Below, piece by piece: positions 17,581-25,939 of a stretch of DNA of 64,000 nt. This DNA comes from Flavobacteriaceae bacterium (GTDB lineage: Bacteria; Bacteroidota; Bacteroidia; Flavobacteriales; Flavobacteriaceae): the NCBI GenBank assembly GCA_018401115.1, contig JAGYKX010000006.1, forward strand, positions 62,001 to 126,000. Direction: 5' to 3'. The position numbers and the translations under genes were made by a program. The notes under the pieces are model-generated. The model worked only from the letters and a program-made list of their open reading frames with translations, had not been told where the DNA came from and ran no database searches. The number at the start of each line of letters is the position of its first letter. The first letter of the stretch is position 1.

Positions 17581-18558
17581 TTGAAAATCACAGACCAAAT
17601 AAAAGCGCCTATTGAACAAGAAATGATTCTTTTCGAAGAAAAGTTCTTTCAGTCTATGAGTTCAAAGGTAGCCTTACTTAACAGAATTACTTATTATATA
17701 GTCAATAGGAAAGGGAAGCAAATGCGTCCTATGTTTGTGTTTTTAACAGCAAAAATGCTTTCTGGCGGAAGCGTGCAAGAGCGTACCTATCGAGGCGCAT
17801 CTGTGATAGAGCTTATTCATACAGCTACTTTAGTGCATGATGACGTGGTAGATGGTTCAGACAAGCGCCGTGGTTTTTTCTCCATAAATGCCCTTTGGAA
17901 AAATAAAATTGCCGTATTGGTGGGAGATTACTTGCTTTCTAAAGGCTTATTATTATGTATAGATCATGATGATTTTGATCTATTAAAAATAATATCAGTG
18001 GCCGTTCGAGAAATGAGTGAAGGAGAATTGTTACAAATTGAAAAAGCCAGGAGGTTAGATATTACAGAAGAGGTGTATTACCATATTATTCGTCAAAAAA
18101 CCGCCACACTCATTGCTGCCTGCTGCGCATTGGGTGCAGCCTCTGTAAGTCCTGGATCTATTGAGGTAGAAAAGATGCGGGAATTTGGAAGTCTTATAGG
18201 TATGGCTTTTCAAATTAAAGATGACCTGTTTGATTATGGGACAAAATCTATTGGAAAACCAACAGGAATAGATATTAAAGAGCAAAAAATGACCCTTCCA
18301 TTAATTCACGCACTACAGCAAGCGAATCCTGATCAAAAAAGGTGGATGATTAATACGGTCAAAAACCACCATACAGATAGAAAGAGGGTGCACGAGCTTA
18401 TAGCACTTGTTAAAGAACTTGGAGGTCTTTCCTATGCGATCACGCAAATGAATGCCTACAAAGAACAAGCACTTGAAATATTAGCGGACTATCCAGATTC
18501 CGCCTATAAAAGTGCCTTAATTACCATGGTTCGTTTTGTGGTAGAGCGAGAAAAATAG
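17581..18558 (+). CDS. Polyprenyl (isoprenyl) diphosphate synthase
   Basis: 325 aa from a TTG start (MKITDQIKAPIEQEM), the only sensible start before the conserved region. It is a trans-isoprenyl diphosphate synthase with the first Asp-rich motif DDVVDGSDKRR (about 90) and the second KDDLFDYGTKSIGKPTG (about 213-229), both for Mg and diphosphate binding. The product is probably a C30-C40 chain for menaquinone, judged from length and family; chain length cannot be read with certainty. It is monocistronic between the pdh terminator and a hairpin before dnaG. Confidence 0.92.
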   Translation: MKITDQIKAPIEQEMILFEEKFFQSMSSKVALLNRITYYIVNRKGKQMRPMFVFLTAKMLSGGSVQERTYRGASVIELIHTATLVHDDVVDGSDKRRGFFSINALWKNKIAVLVGDYLLSKGLLLCIDHDDFDLLKIISVAVREMSEGELLQIEKARRLDITEEVYYHIIRQKTATLIAACCALGAASVSPGSIEVEKMREFGSLIGMAFQIKDDLFDYGTKSIGKPTGIDIKEQKMTLPLIHALQQANPDQKRWMINTVKNHHTDRKRVHELIALVKELGGLSYAITQMNAYKEQALEILADYPDSAYKSALITMVRFVVEREK

Positions 18559-18588
18559 TCATTTTATAATTTTTTTGTCACCTTTTTA

Positions 18589-18624
18589 CCGCTCTCGCGT
18601 TTTAGAGATATAGCGGCTTTTTTT
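18589..18624 (+). terminator. Probable terminator after the polyprenyl synthase gene
   Basis: Interrupted stem CCGCT-CTC (18589-18596) with GAG-n4-AGCGG (18605-18616), followed by a run of eight T. The 4-nt internal bulge makes it weaker than the pdh terminator. Confidence 0.5.
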
Positions 18625-18679
18625 ATTCCTTTTTAAAGCGGTCTTTATTTGTTACTTTTATGGACTAAATACTTTTGAA

Positions 18680-20668
18680 TTGATTTCAAAGAATACCATA
18701 GATAAAGTTTACGAAACAGCTCGAATTGAAGAAGTCATTGGAGATTTTGTTCAGCTAAAAAAATCTGGCGCTAATTTTAAGGGACTCAGTCCGTTTACAG
18801 ATGAGCGCTCCCCGAGTTTTATGGTCTCTCCTGTGAAGCAAATTTGGAAAGATTTTTCTAGTGGAAAAGGAGGTAATGTGGTGGCATTTGTCATGGAACA
18901 CGAGCATTTTACCTATCCTGAAGCCATTCGTTACTTGGCCAAAAAATATCAAATTGAAATTGAAGAAACCATTCAATCAGATGAGCAAAAGGAGGCAGCA
19001 GATGAAAGAGAGAGTATGTATTTGGTGTCTGAATATGCGGCGCGTTATTTTTCAGAGATCCTTTGGGCGTCGGCCGCAGGCCAGGCAATAGGACTTTCTT
19101 ACTTTAGGGAGCGTGGGTTTACAGATGAAATCATAAAGAAATTTGGACTGGGTTATTGTTTGGATGAATGGGATGGTTTTACCAAGTCTGCTGTAGCGCA
19201 GAAATACGATTTAAAATACCTTGAAGCTACCGGACTGACTATCGTTAAACCGACCAATGAGCAAGCCACTGCTAAGACTTTTGATCGTTTTAAAGGCAGG
19301 GTAATGTTTCCTATTCACTCCATGAGCGGCAGGGTACTTGGTTTTGGCGGGAGAATCCTTACACAAGATAAAAAGGCGGCCAAATATTTGAACTCTCCTG
19401 AGAGCGATATTTATAATAAAAGTAAAGTACTCTACGGGATATATATGGCTAAGCAAGCCATTGCGAAGCAGGATAATTGCTACTTGGTAGAAGGTTATAC
19501 GGATGTGATTCAAATGCATCAGTCTGGAATTCACAATGTAGTGTCCTCTAGCGGAACAGCACTTACTTCTGATCAAATTAGACTATTGAGCCGTCTGACT
19601 AAAAACATTACGGTGCTCTTTGACGGTGACGCTGCAGGTCTTAGGGCATCTATTAGGGGAATTGATCTTATTTTGGAGCAGGGGATGAATGTGAAAATTT
19701 GTACTTTCCCTGAAGGAGAAGATCCAGATAGTTTTTCTAAAAAGCACTCCTTAGAGGTGCTTAGTGCGTATTTAGAGACTGAATCTCAGGATTTTATACA
19801 GTTTAAGGCTTCTATCTTGGTTAAAGAGGCAGCCAACGACCCCATAAAAAGAGCAGAAACCATTCGAGATATTGTAGGGAGTATTGCTAAAATTCCAGAT
19901 GCAATTCAACGGGAAGTCTATTTGCAGTCTTGTGCTCAAATTATGGATATTTCGGAGCAGGTACTCTATAATACCTTGGCGCAAGTCTCTAAAAAAGAAG
20001 CCAATGCTAAGGGTGTAGCGCAAAAAGTTGGGGGTGCAGCAGAAGAGCGTTTTAAAGTAGTTAAACCAGAAACCCCTGAGGTAGAGAAGCTAAATGTTCA
20101 GTGGATACTGGAGAAGAAAATCATTGAAATTTTATTACTTTATGGAAATCATAAAACCACTTTTGAGGACTTGATTTTAGCCTCTAACGAGGCTGGAGAA
20201 TTGGTTTTGACCCCTAAAAAAGTGGAACAAAAAGTTTTTGAAAAGGTCTATTTAGACCTGCAGGAAGATGAGATTGAACTCACGCAGGACCATTTTAAAG
20301 GGATTTACTTTAAACTCATAGAATCTTTTAATCAGTCAGAAAATTTTGACCTAACGGTTTTTATCAGAAACCAGTCAGAAGAACTTTCAACAGCCATATC
20401 GTCTATATTAATGGAGGAGGAAAAGTATTCACTTGGACAGTGGGAGAAGAAAGATATTTTCCCAAAAAACAAGGCGTTGGGCGTGTCTCAATTGGTGACG
20501 GAGACCATTTTAAGCCTAAGGTGTTTCTTGATTAAAAAACGTATGGGGGTCATGCAGGAGACGACTAGAGATATAGAAAAAGACCATCGCGAAGTAAAAG
20601 AGGAGTTGGTGTCTTATTTGCAGCTGTATACCTTATTGAATAAAAAATTAAACAGGGTGCTATCTTAG
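18680..20668 (+). CDS. dnaG: DNA primase DnaG with degenerate zinc-binding domain
   Basis: 662 aa from a TTG start (MISKNTIDKVYETARIEEVI), the family's usual N-terminus. Domains: N-terminal CHC2-like zinc-ribbon fold (about 1-100), TOPRIM catalytic core with LVEGYTDVIQMHQ (about 269-281) and LFDGDAAGLRASIRG (about 313-327), and a C-terminal helicase-binding-like region. It makes RNA primers at the replication fork. Oddity: all four zinc ligands are gone; the usual CPFH reads SPFT (37-40) and the second CxxC pair reads DFSS (58-61), while flanking residues are intact. The fold must be held without zinc. Confidence 0.95.
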   Translation: MISKNTIDKVYETARIEEVIGDFVQLKKSGANFKGLSPFTDERSPSFMVSPVKQIWKDFSSGKGGNVVAFVMEHEHFTYPEAIRYLAKKYQIEIEETIQSDEQKEAADERESMYLVSEYAARYFSEILWASAAGQAIGLSYFRERGFTDEIIKKFGLGYCLDEWDGFTKSAVAQKYDLKYLEATGLTIVKPTNEQATAKTFDRFKGRVMFPIHSMSGRVLGFGGRILTQDKKAAKYLNSPESDIYNKSKVLYGIYMAKQAIAKQDNCYLVEGYTDVIQMHQSGIHNVVSSSGTALTSDQIRLLSRLTKNITVLFDGDAAGLRASIRGIDLILEQGMNVKICTFPEGEDPDSFSKKHSLEVLSAYLETESQDFIQFKASILVKEAANDPIKRAETIRDIVGSIAKIPDAIQREVYLQSCAQIMDISEQVLYNTLAQVSKKEANAKGVAQKVGGAAEERFKVVKPETPEVEKLNVQWILEKKIIEILLLYGNHKTTFEDLILASNEAGELVLTPKKVEQKVFEKVYLDLQEDEIELTQDHFKGIYFKLIESFNQSENFDLTVFIRNQSEELSTAISSILMEEEKYSLGQWEKKDIFPKNKALGVSQLVTETILSLRCFLIKKRMGVMQETTRDIEKDHREVKEELVSYLQLYTLLNKKLNRVLS

Positions 20669-20757
20669 TGCGGGGTACACTCTTAGTGATTAAATAGGGT
20701 ATTCTCTTTCTGTACTTTGGTAGTATTGCTTTTTAAGTTTGAAAGGCTTTTGTATCG

Positions 20758-21387
20758 CTAATAAAACTCTAGCGCTTTAGCTTGCTGAAGCATGTCTACT
20801 ATATTGGTGACATTTAATTTCTTCATAAGTCTGGCCTTGTAAGTGCTCACTGTTTTTTCATTAATGTCTAATCCATTCGCCACCTCTTTGTTTTTCTTTC
20901 CTGAGGCTAGTAATTTTAGCACCTCTATTTCACGAGACGATAATTTTCTGAAATTAGATTTTTCTTCTTCGCCTGACTTCTCTTTTTTGAGTTGCTCCGT
21001 GAGTGTATTGGTGAGGTATATTTTTCCTTGGCTAATTTGAGTAAGCGATGTGAGTATTTGATCTACCCTGGCTGTTTTGGGGAGGTAGCCGTAAGCGCCA
21101 GCTCTAACTGCACTAAGTGCATATACAGACTCTGGCTGACTACTAAAAATAAGCACTCTAATATTGGTGTTTATTTTCTTAAGTCTTCTAATTGTGGCAA
21201 TTCCATTTACTTCAGGGATATCCATTTCCAATATAACAATATGGGGAACTTGCTTTTCAATAGCGGTGAAAAGTTGGCTGGTGGTTGCAACAGCTTCTTG
21301 AAGGTGAAATTCTTCAGCACTGTTCAAAACGACACTCAGTCCCATTCTTAATATGGGATGCGCGTCTGCAATAAGTATATTTATCAT
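20758..21387 (-). CDS. NarL/LuxR-family response regulator with atypical receiver
   Basis: 209 aa. N-terminal receiver (1-120) and C-terminal LuxR-type helix-turn-helix (about 145-205: LSSREIEVLKLLASGKKNKE, ...NEKTVSTYKARLMKKL). The receiver departs from the norm: the acidic pocket reads DA at 8-9 instead of DD, and the phosphoacceptor position (four before Pro58 in LEMDIP) is Glu54, not Asp. Ser82/Ser83 and Lys104 are kept. Glu can mimic phospho-Asp, so the protein may be constitutively active or respond to something other than phosphorylation. No histidine kinase adjoins it; it lies between dnaG and nadE as a single gene. Confidence 0.9.
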   Translation of the reverse strand: MINILIADAHPILRMGLSVVLNSAEEFHLQEAVATTSQLFTAIEKQVPHIVILEMDIPEVNGIATIRRLKKINTNIRVLIFSSQPESVYALSAVRAGAYGYLPKTARVDQILTSLTQISQGKIYLTNTLTEQLKKEKSGEEEKSNFRKLSSREIEVLKLLASGKKNKEVANGLDINEKTVSTYKARLMKKLNVTNIVDMLQQAKALEFY

Positions 21388-21554
21388 GATTTATTTTTCT
21401 AAGGATTTGGGATTCTTGAAAAATGAATAAAAAATAAATTTACAAAAATATCATAAACTATAGGTAAATTCCTACAAATTATTTGACTTCTTTTACTGAA
21501 GATATGCCTAAAAACCTCCTGTTTATTTGTGATTTGGCTGTTATTTAGCTGGTT

Positions 21555-22343
21555 TTAAAGAAGTTCTTTCGGAATTTCACAAACTGGAATAGGGTTCATT
21601 TTATGCTGATTGTTGCGGTTTAGCCTGGTATAAATTTCATAGACGGTAGCTTCGCGTCCAGAGAAGTCGGCTAATTTTTTTCCTAGGTCTTGCATTTTCA
21701 TAGCCCACTCTAATTCAGGGTAGCTAGCGCCTATTTGGTCTTCATCTGTTCTGTGGTCTCCCCAAAGTCCGTCAGTGGGTGCCGCTTCTAGGATCTCCTC
21801 ATTCACCCCTAATGCTTTTCCAAGGGCAAAAACTTCTGTCTTAAGTAGATCTGCAATGGGGCTTAAGTCTACTCCTCCATCTCCATATTTGGTATAGAAT
21901 CCTACTCCAAAATCTTCTACTTTGTTTCCAGTACCAGCAACCAAATATCCGTGAAGTGCGGCAAAGTAATAGAGGCTTGTCATTCTAAGTCTTGCTCTAG
22001 TGTTGGCGAGGCTCATAAATCGCTCTTCTTCATTTTTTACGGCTGGAAATGCCGTTACTAAGCTATCAAAAACAGGAGTGAGTGCTACGGATTCTACAGA
22101 AACATTCAAATAATTTTTTTGCAACCAGTTCACGTGATTATTAGCTCTGTTTAGCTGGTTTTCTGCTTGATGAATAGGCATGTTTAGGCATAGCAAGGGT
22201 AGACCTGTTTTGGCACAGAGGGTTGCCGTTACTGCAGAATCAATTCCGCCAGAGACTCCAATAACAAAGCCTTTTGAACCAGATTTATGAGCGTATTCTT
22301 TGAGCCAATTTACAATGTGATCAATTATTTTTTCTGTCTGCAT
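21555..22343 (-). CDS. nadE: NAD+ synthase (ammonia-dependent type)
   Basis: 262 aa. Converts deamido-NAD to NAD with ATP and ammonia. The PP-loop SGGIDSAV (about 29-36) is present, with the family's TGNKVEDFGVGFYTKYGDGG region (about 156-175) and a C-terminal HKMNPIPVCEIP. No glutaminase (nitrilase) domain is fused. It diverges from gldB, with about 55 bp between the two starts. Confidence 0.95.
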   Translation of the reverse strand: MQTEKIIDHIVNWLKEYAHKSGSKGFVIGVSGGIDSAVTATLCAKTGLPLLCLNMPIHQAENQLNRANNHVNWLQKNYLNVSVESVALTPVFDSLVTAFPAVKNEEERFMSLANTRARLRMTSLYYFAALHGYLVAGTGNKVEDFGVGFYTKYGDGGVDLSPIADLLKTEVFALGKALGVNEEILEAAPTDGLWGDHRTDEDQIGASYPELEWAMKMQDLGKKLADFSGREATVYEIYTRLNRNNQHKMNPIPVCEIPKELL

Positions 22344-22399
22344 AAAGCGTGGATTTGTTTTAAAACGACTAACTTTGAGCCATAAAATTAAGTACTACT

Positions 22400-23425
22400 T
22401 TGAGAATATTAAAGCAAAAGACCAATTCTTTTTCCCACGGTGTAATCCTGGGGTTTATCTGTATTTTTTTTTTGTTTTCTTGCCGCAAAGACATTCGGCT
22501 TGAAAGTGACGTAAAGGCATTGGAGAAAGTCTTAAAAATTGATCGATTTGATCTTGAGTTTGGAGCGAGTAATGTGTCAGATCTCAATCGATTAAAGGAT
22601 AAGTATCCTTTCTTTTTCCCACAGCAAACCCCCGATAGTATTTGGGAATTCAAATTGAAAGACAGTGTTGAAAAGCAAATTTCTAAAGAGATCAGTCGTG
22701 TTTTTGGAGCGTTTACTGAGACTACCAGCGAATTATCTCATTTGAACGCACACTTTAAGCTGCTGTTTAATTCCCTAAAGACTGAGTCCAATCAAGTCCT
22801 ATATTTGCCTAAAGTATATACCTTGAGTACATTGACTTCTGGCTTAGACATTCAAAATAGGGTAGTGGTTACAGACAGCATGTGGCTCATTGCATTAGAC
22901 CATTATTTGGGGCCTGATCACGAGTATTACAAGTCATTTCCCCATTATATAAAACAAGATTTAGACGCCAGATACATTCTCACTGATTTCTCTGCTGCTT
23001 TAGTGGCCCCTTTTGTAGTGCTGGACAACAATGGGTATTTCTTGGATAAAATGGTTTATGAGGGCAAAAAAATATTCCTTCAAACCCTGGTTTGGCCCCA
23101 TGCGACTGAGGCCCAGCATTTAAAATACACCGAAGCGCAATACCAATGGGCTGTGGAAAATGAAGCGCAGGTTTGGCGCTATTTTTTAGAACGTGAATAC
23201 CTTTACAGTACAGATACTGCTTTGGAGTATCGCTTTTTGTTCCCAGCACCATTTTCTAAATTTCAGTTAGTTCTAGACCGAGAATCTTCCCCTAGAATTG
23301 GACAGTTTATAGGGTTTCAAATGGTCAAAGCGTATTTCGAAAAACACGATAAAAATTTATTAAAACTCCTTGAAGTTTCTGCGATAGATTTATTGAAAGA
23401 AGCTTCCTATAAACCTAAGAAATGA
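22400..23425 (+). CDS. gldB: Gliding motility lipoprotein GldB
   Basis: 341 aa from a TTG start; no ATG occurs before the lipobox. Lipobox FLFSC puts the lipid-anchored Cys at 28. The mature part starts RKDIRLESDVKALEKVLKIDRFD and keeps the family's DKYPFFFP and the TALEYRFLFPAPFSKFQL region. GldB is required for gliding in Flavobacterium and is thought to help the T9SS/gliding apparatus. It overlaps gldC by 4 bp (ATGA), the standard gldBC pair. Confidence 0.94.
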   Translation: MRILKQKTNSFSHGVILGFICIFFLFSCRKDIRLESDVKALEKVLKIDRFDLEFGASNVSDLNRLKDKYPFFFPQQTPDSIWEFKLKDSVEKQISKEISRVFGAFTETTSELSHLNAHFKLLFNSLKTESNQVLYLPKVYTLSTLTSGLDIQNRVVVTDSMWLIALDHYLGPDHEYYKSFPHYIKQDLDARYILTDFSAALVAPFVVLDNNGYFLDKMVYEGKKIFLQTLVWPHATEAQHLKYTEAQYQWAVENEAQVWRYFLEREYLYSTDTALEYRFLFPAPFSKFQLVLDRESSPRIGQFIGFQMVKAYFEKHDKNLLKLLEVSAIDLLKEASYKPKK

Positions 23426-23766
23426 GTCAAAAAACACACACTTCAGAAATTATTTTAAAAGTTACTTTAGATGAGAATCAGGTTCCTGAAAAATTGCAAT
23501 GGACTGCAGAAGACGGAGGTGTAGACAAAGAAGACGCCAAAGCCATGATGCTTTCAGTTTGGGATAGTGTGAACAAGGAGTCTCTCAAGATAGACCTCTG
23601 GACTAAAGATATGCCAGTAGATGAAATGAAAATATTTTTTCATCAAACTTTAGTGGCTATGTCGGATACTTTTTTGAAAGCCACTCAAGATGAAAAAATG
23701 ACAGCAACTATGAGAGATTTCTCTGATTATTTTGCAGAAAAGCTCGAGATTAAAAAAGGATCTTAA
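23422..23766 (+). CDS. gldC: Gliding motility protein GldC
   Basis: 114 aa, no signal peptide, so cytoplasmic. The sequence (SEIILKVTLDENQVPEKLQW near the start, then VDKEDAKAMMLSVWD) matches GldC, which in Flavobacterium improves but is not essential for gliding. Its ATG overlaps the gldB stop, so the two are translationally coupled. Confidence 0.94.
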   Translation: MSQKTHTSEIILKVTLDENQVPEKLQWTAEDGGVDKEDAKAMMLSVWDSVNKESLKIDLWTKDMPVDEMKIFFHQTLVAMSDTFLKATQDEKMTATMRDFSDYFAEKLEIKKGS

Positions 23767-23844
23767 GCTAAGTTTTTAAAATAAAAAAGCGTTGATTTTA
23801 TGCGCTTCACCATTAAGTAAATGGGGCCTAAATACAGCCAACTA

Positions 23845-24459
23845 TTACTTTTGAGCTTTAAAGAACTGCTCGTTTATAGTATTTATATATCCCAGTAATT
23901 CCTCTTTCCCTAAATGCTTAGAAGATGAGGTTATAAAGTGTTCTGGGGCTAGTTCGAAAATTTCTTCCGTTAACTTATCATTATAGGCCTTTGTAATGGT
24001 TTCTATTACGGCAGGCTTTAATTTGTCTGCTTTGGTGAAAATAATGCAAAAAGGAATTTCGTTTTCCCCCATCCACCTCATGAAATCAAGGTCTACAGGT
24101 TGTGGCTCATGTCTAATATCTACTAGTACAAAGGCACAAACAAGTTGTGTGCGCTTTAGGAAGTACTCGGTAATGTATTTTTGAAAGGTCTTTTTGTCTT
24201 TTTTAGAAACACGGGCGTATCCATATCCAGGTAAATCTACTAAAAACCAATTTTGATTAATCTTAAAGTGGTTAATCAGCTGCGTTTTTCCCGGTCTTCC
24301 AGAGGTTTTTGCCAAACTCTTTTTTGAGGTAAGCATATTGATCAATGAAGATTTCCCTACATTTGAACGCCCAATAAAGGCGTATTCAGGAATAGGATCC
24401 TTTGGGCATTTTTCTACATGAGCGTTGCTCATTACAAATTCTGCTGAAGTAATTTTCAT
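23845..24459 (-). CDS. engB: Ribosome biogenesis GTPase YsxC/EngB
   Basis: 204 aa. A TrmE-Era-like GTPase needed for 50S subunit assembly. G motifs are visible: G1 GRSNVGKSS (about 29-37), G3 DLPGYG, G4 TKAD and G5 TSSSKHLG. Length is standard. It converges on gldC and lies about 40 bp downstream of the hydrolase gene on the same strand, so the two may share a transcript. Confidence 0.95.
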   Translation of the reverse strand: MKITSAEFVMSNAHVEKCPKDPIPEYAFIGRSNVGKSSLINMLTSKKSLAKTSGRPGKTQLINHFKINQNWFLVDLPGYGYARVSKKDKKTFQKYITEYFLKRTQLVCAFVLVDIRHEPQPVDLDFMRWMGENEIPFCIIFTKADKLKPAVIETITKAYNDKLTEEIFELAPEHFITSSSKHLGKEELLGYINTINEQFFKAQK

Positions 24460-24499
24460 GGATGCTTTTTTCTGTGTAATAATTGGCGCAATGCTAGGG

Positions 24500-25264
24500 C
24501 TAAAAGCCTCTAGTCACTAGCCAGTTCTCCAATATTGTATTGAAGGTGTCTGGATGTTCCATCATGGGAGCATGACCACATTTTTCGATCCAAAATAAAT
24601 CTGAATCTGGAAGTAATGCATTAAATTCATCTGCAACATTCGGAGGAGTCACGCCGTCGTTCCTTCCCCAAATAATACAAGTAGGTGTTTTCATTAGCGG
24701 TAAATCCTTAGACATATTATGTCTAATGGCACTTTTGGCAATGGCCAAGGTTTTTACCAGTTTTACTCTGTTATTGACAGTAGCAAAAACTTCGTCTACA
24801 ATTTCTTTGGTTGCCACAGCAGGATCATAAAAAACCTCCTCTGCTTTTTTCTTAATAAACTCGTAGTCTCCTCTTTTAGGGTATCCGTCGCCCATGGCAC
24901 TTTCGTAAAGGCCAGAACTTCCTGTAATCACTAAGCCTTTAATAATCTCAGGATCCATCTTGGTCTCTAATAAGGCAATATGACCGCCTAATGAATTCCC
25001 TACAAGGATCACCTCTTTTAGGTTTAAATGCCTTAAAAACTCATCTACGTAAATAGCAAAGCTTTTAACGGTGGTTTTTAAGAGCGGCATGTCGTAAATA
25101 GGTAATTCAGGTACAATTACCCTATAACCTTTTTCAGGGAAGTAATCCATGACCCCTTTAAAGTTGCTGAGCCCGCCCATGAGTCCATGTAAAATGACTA
25201 TAGGAGCGCCCTCTCCTAAGGATACGTATTGGTATTTTCCGTCTTTGATGATTGGGTGTGTCAT
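24500..25264 (-). CDS. Alpha/beta hydrolase
   Basis: 254 aa from the ATG at 25264. An in-frame ATG at 25300 exists, but a promoter box (TATATTTG, 25295-25288) falls inside the first codons of that longer version, so the inner start is preferred. The fold is clear: oxyanion segment HGLMGG, nucleophile elbow GNSLGGH, acidic residue in WGRNDGVTPP and catalytic His in CGHAPMMEHP. Substrate unknown; it could be an esterase or C-C bond hydrolase. It is divergent from the mraZ promoter region and upstream of engB. Confidence 0.88.
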   Translation of the reverse strand: MTHPIIKDGKYQYVSLGEGAPIVILHGLMGGLSNFKGVMDYFPEKGYRVIVPELPIYDMPLLKTTVKSFAIYVDEFLRHLNLKEVILVGNSLGGHIALLETKMDPEIIKGLVITGSSGLYESAMGDGYPKRGDYEFIKKKAEEVFYDPAVATKEIVDEVFATVNNRVKLVKTLAIAKSAIRHNMSKDLPLMKTPTCIIWGRNDGVTPPNVADEFNALLPDSDLFWIEKCGHAPMMEHPDTFNTILENWLVTRGF

Positions 25265-25287
25265 GACTTGGTTTACGCCTAAGTTGG

Positions 25288-25316
25288 CAAATATAGGCAT
25301 TTCATTTAAATACCAA
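25288..25316 (-). promoter_or_regulatory. Promoter of the hydrolase gene
   Basis: On the minus strand a TTG (25316-25314), an exact 18-nt spacer and TATATTTG (25295-25288) give a strong Bacteroidota promoter. The predicted start, near 25282, leaves about 18 nt before the ATG at 25264, which decides the start of the gene. Confidence 0.75.
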
Positions 25317-25403
25317 TGGCTTCTTTTTAAAGGCTTAATATGCGTAATGGAATATGGACTTTGATCTTATTTAGAGGCAAGTTAAGAGAACTTATTAACA
25401 AAG

Positions 25404-25428
25404 TGGTAAAATGTGGTAAAAAGTGGGA
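25404..25428 (+). promoter_or_regulatory. Three MraZ-box-like repeats upstream of mraZ
   Basis: TGGTA at 25404-25408, TGGTA at 25414-25418 and TGGGA at 25424-25428 recur with an exact 10-bp period (5-bp box, 5-bp A-rich spacer). This matches the layout of MraZ operators known from other bacteria (TGGGN boxes, 5-nt spacers). They sit just before a TATATTTG box and overlap the expected -33 region, so MraZ bound here would probably repress the whole dcw cluster. Confidence 0.78.
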
Positions 25429-25438
25429 AAAAATCCTT

Positions 25439-25446
25439 TATATTTG
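25439..25446 (+). promoter_or_regulatory. -7 box of the dcw operon promoter
   Basis: TATATTTG at 25439-25446, 29 nt before the GTG start of mraZ. No clear -33 TTG is seen at the right distance; the MraZ repeats occupy that place. Confidence 0.65.
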
Positions 25447-25474
25447 AACTTATTAATTAAAATCATCACAGATA

Positions 25475-25939
25475 GTGGTCTCACTAATAGGCACATATGA
25501 TTGCAAGGCAGACGTAAAAGGGCGGGTAATGCTTCCTGTTGCGCTAAAGTCGCAATTGACCCCTATTTTGAAAGAAGGATTTGTTATTAAGAGAGCGGTT
25601 TTTAGAGATTGTCTGGAGTTGTATCCCATGGCGGAATGGCAATTGTTGATGGAGAAGATGAATGAGAAAAACCGATTTGTAAAAAAGAACAACGATTTTA
25701 TTAGAAGGTTTACTGCGGGAGTAAAAGTAGTAGAGGTAGACGGTAGTGGTCGTTTGCTTATTCCAAAGAATTTAATAGGTATTGCACAAATAAGCCAGGA
25801 AGTGGTGTTGAGTGCGGCAATCAATATCATTGAAATTTGGGACAAAGCACAATATGAAAATGTATTAGAGGAAACAGCGCAGGACTTTGCAAGTCTGGCA
25901 GAAGAAGTCATGGGAGATGGAGAAAACAGCCTATCATGA
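25475..25939 (+). CDS. mraZ: Transcriptional regulator MraZ
   Basis: 154 aa from a GTG start (MVSLIGTYDCKADVKGRVML), matching the family N-terminus. It has two SpoVT/AbrB-like beta-alpha-beta repeats: DVKGRVMLP at about 14-22 and DGSGRLLIPKNL at about 89-100, both with the DxxGR core. MraZ oligomerises and binds boxes in front of its own operon, here probably those at 25404-25428. It overlaps the rsmH start by 23 bp. Confidence 0.94.
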   Translation: MVSLIGTYDCKADVKGRVMLPVALKSQLTPILKEGFVIKRAVFRDCLELYPMAEWQLLMEKMNEKNRFVKKNNDFIRRFTAGVKVVEVDGSGRLLIPKNLIGIAQISQEVVLSAAINIIEIWDKAQYENVLEETAQDFASLAEEVMGDGENSLS

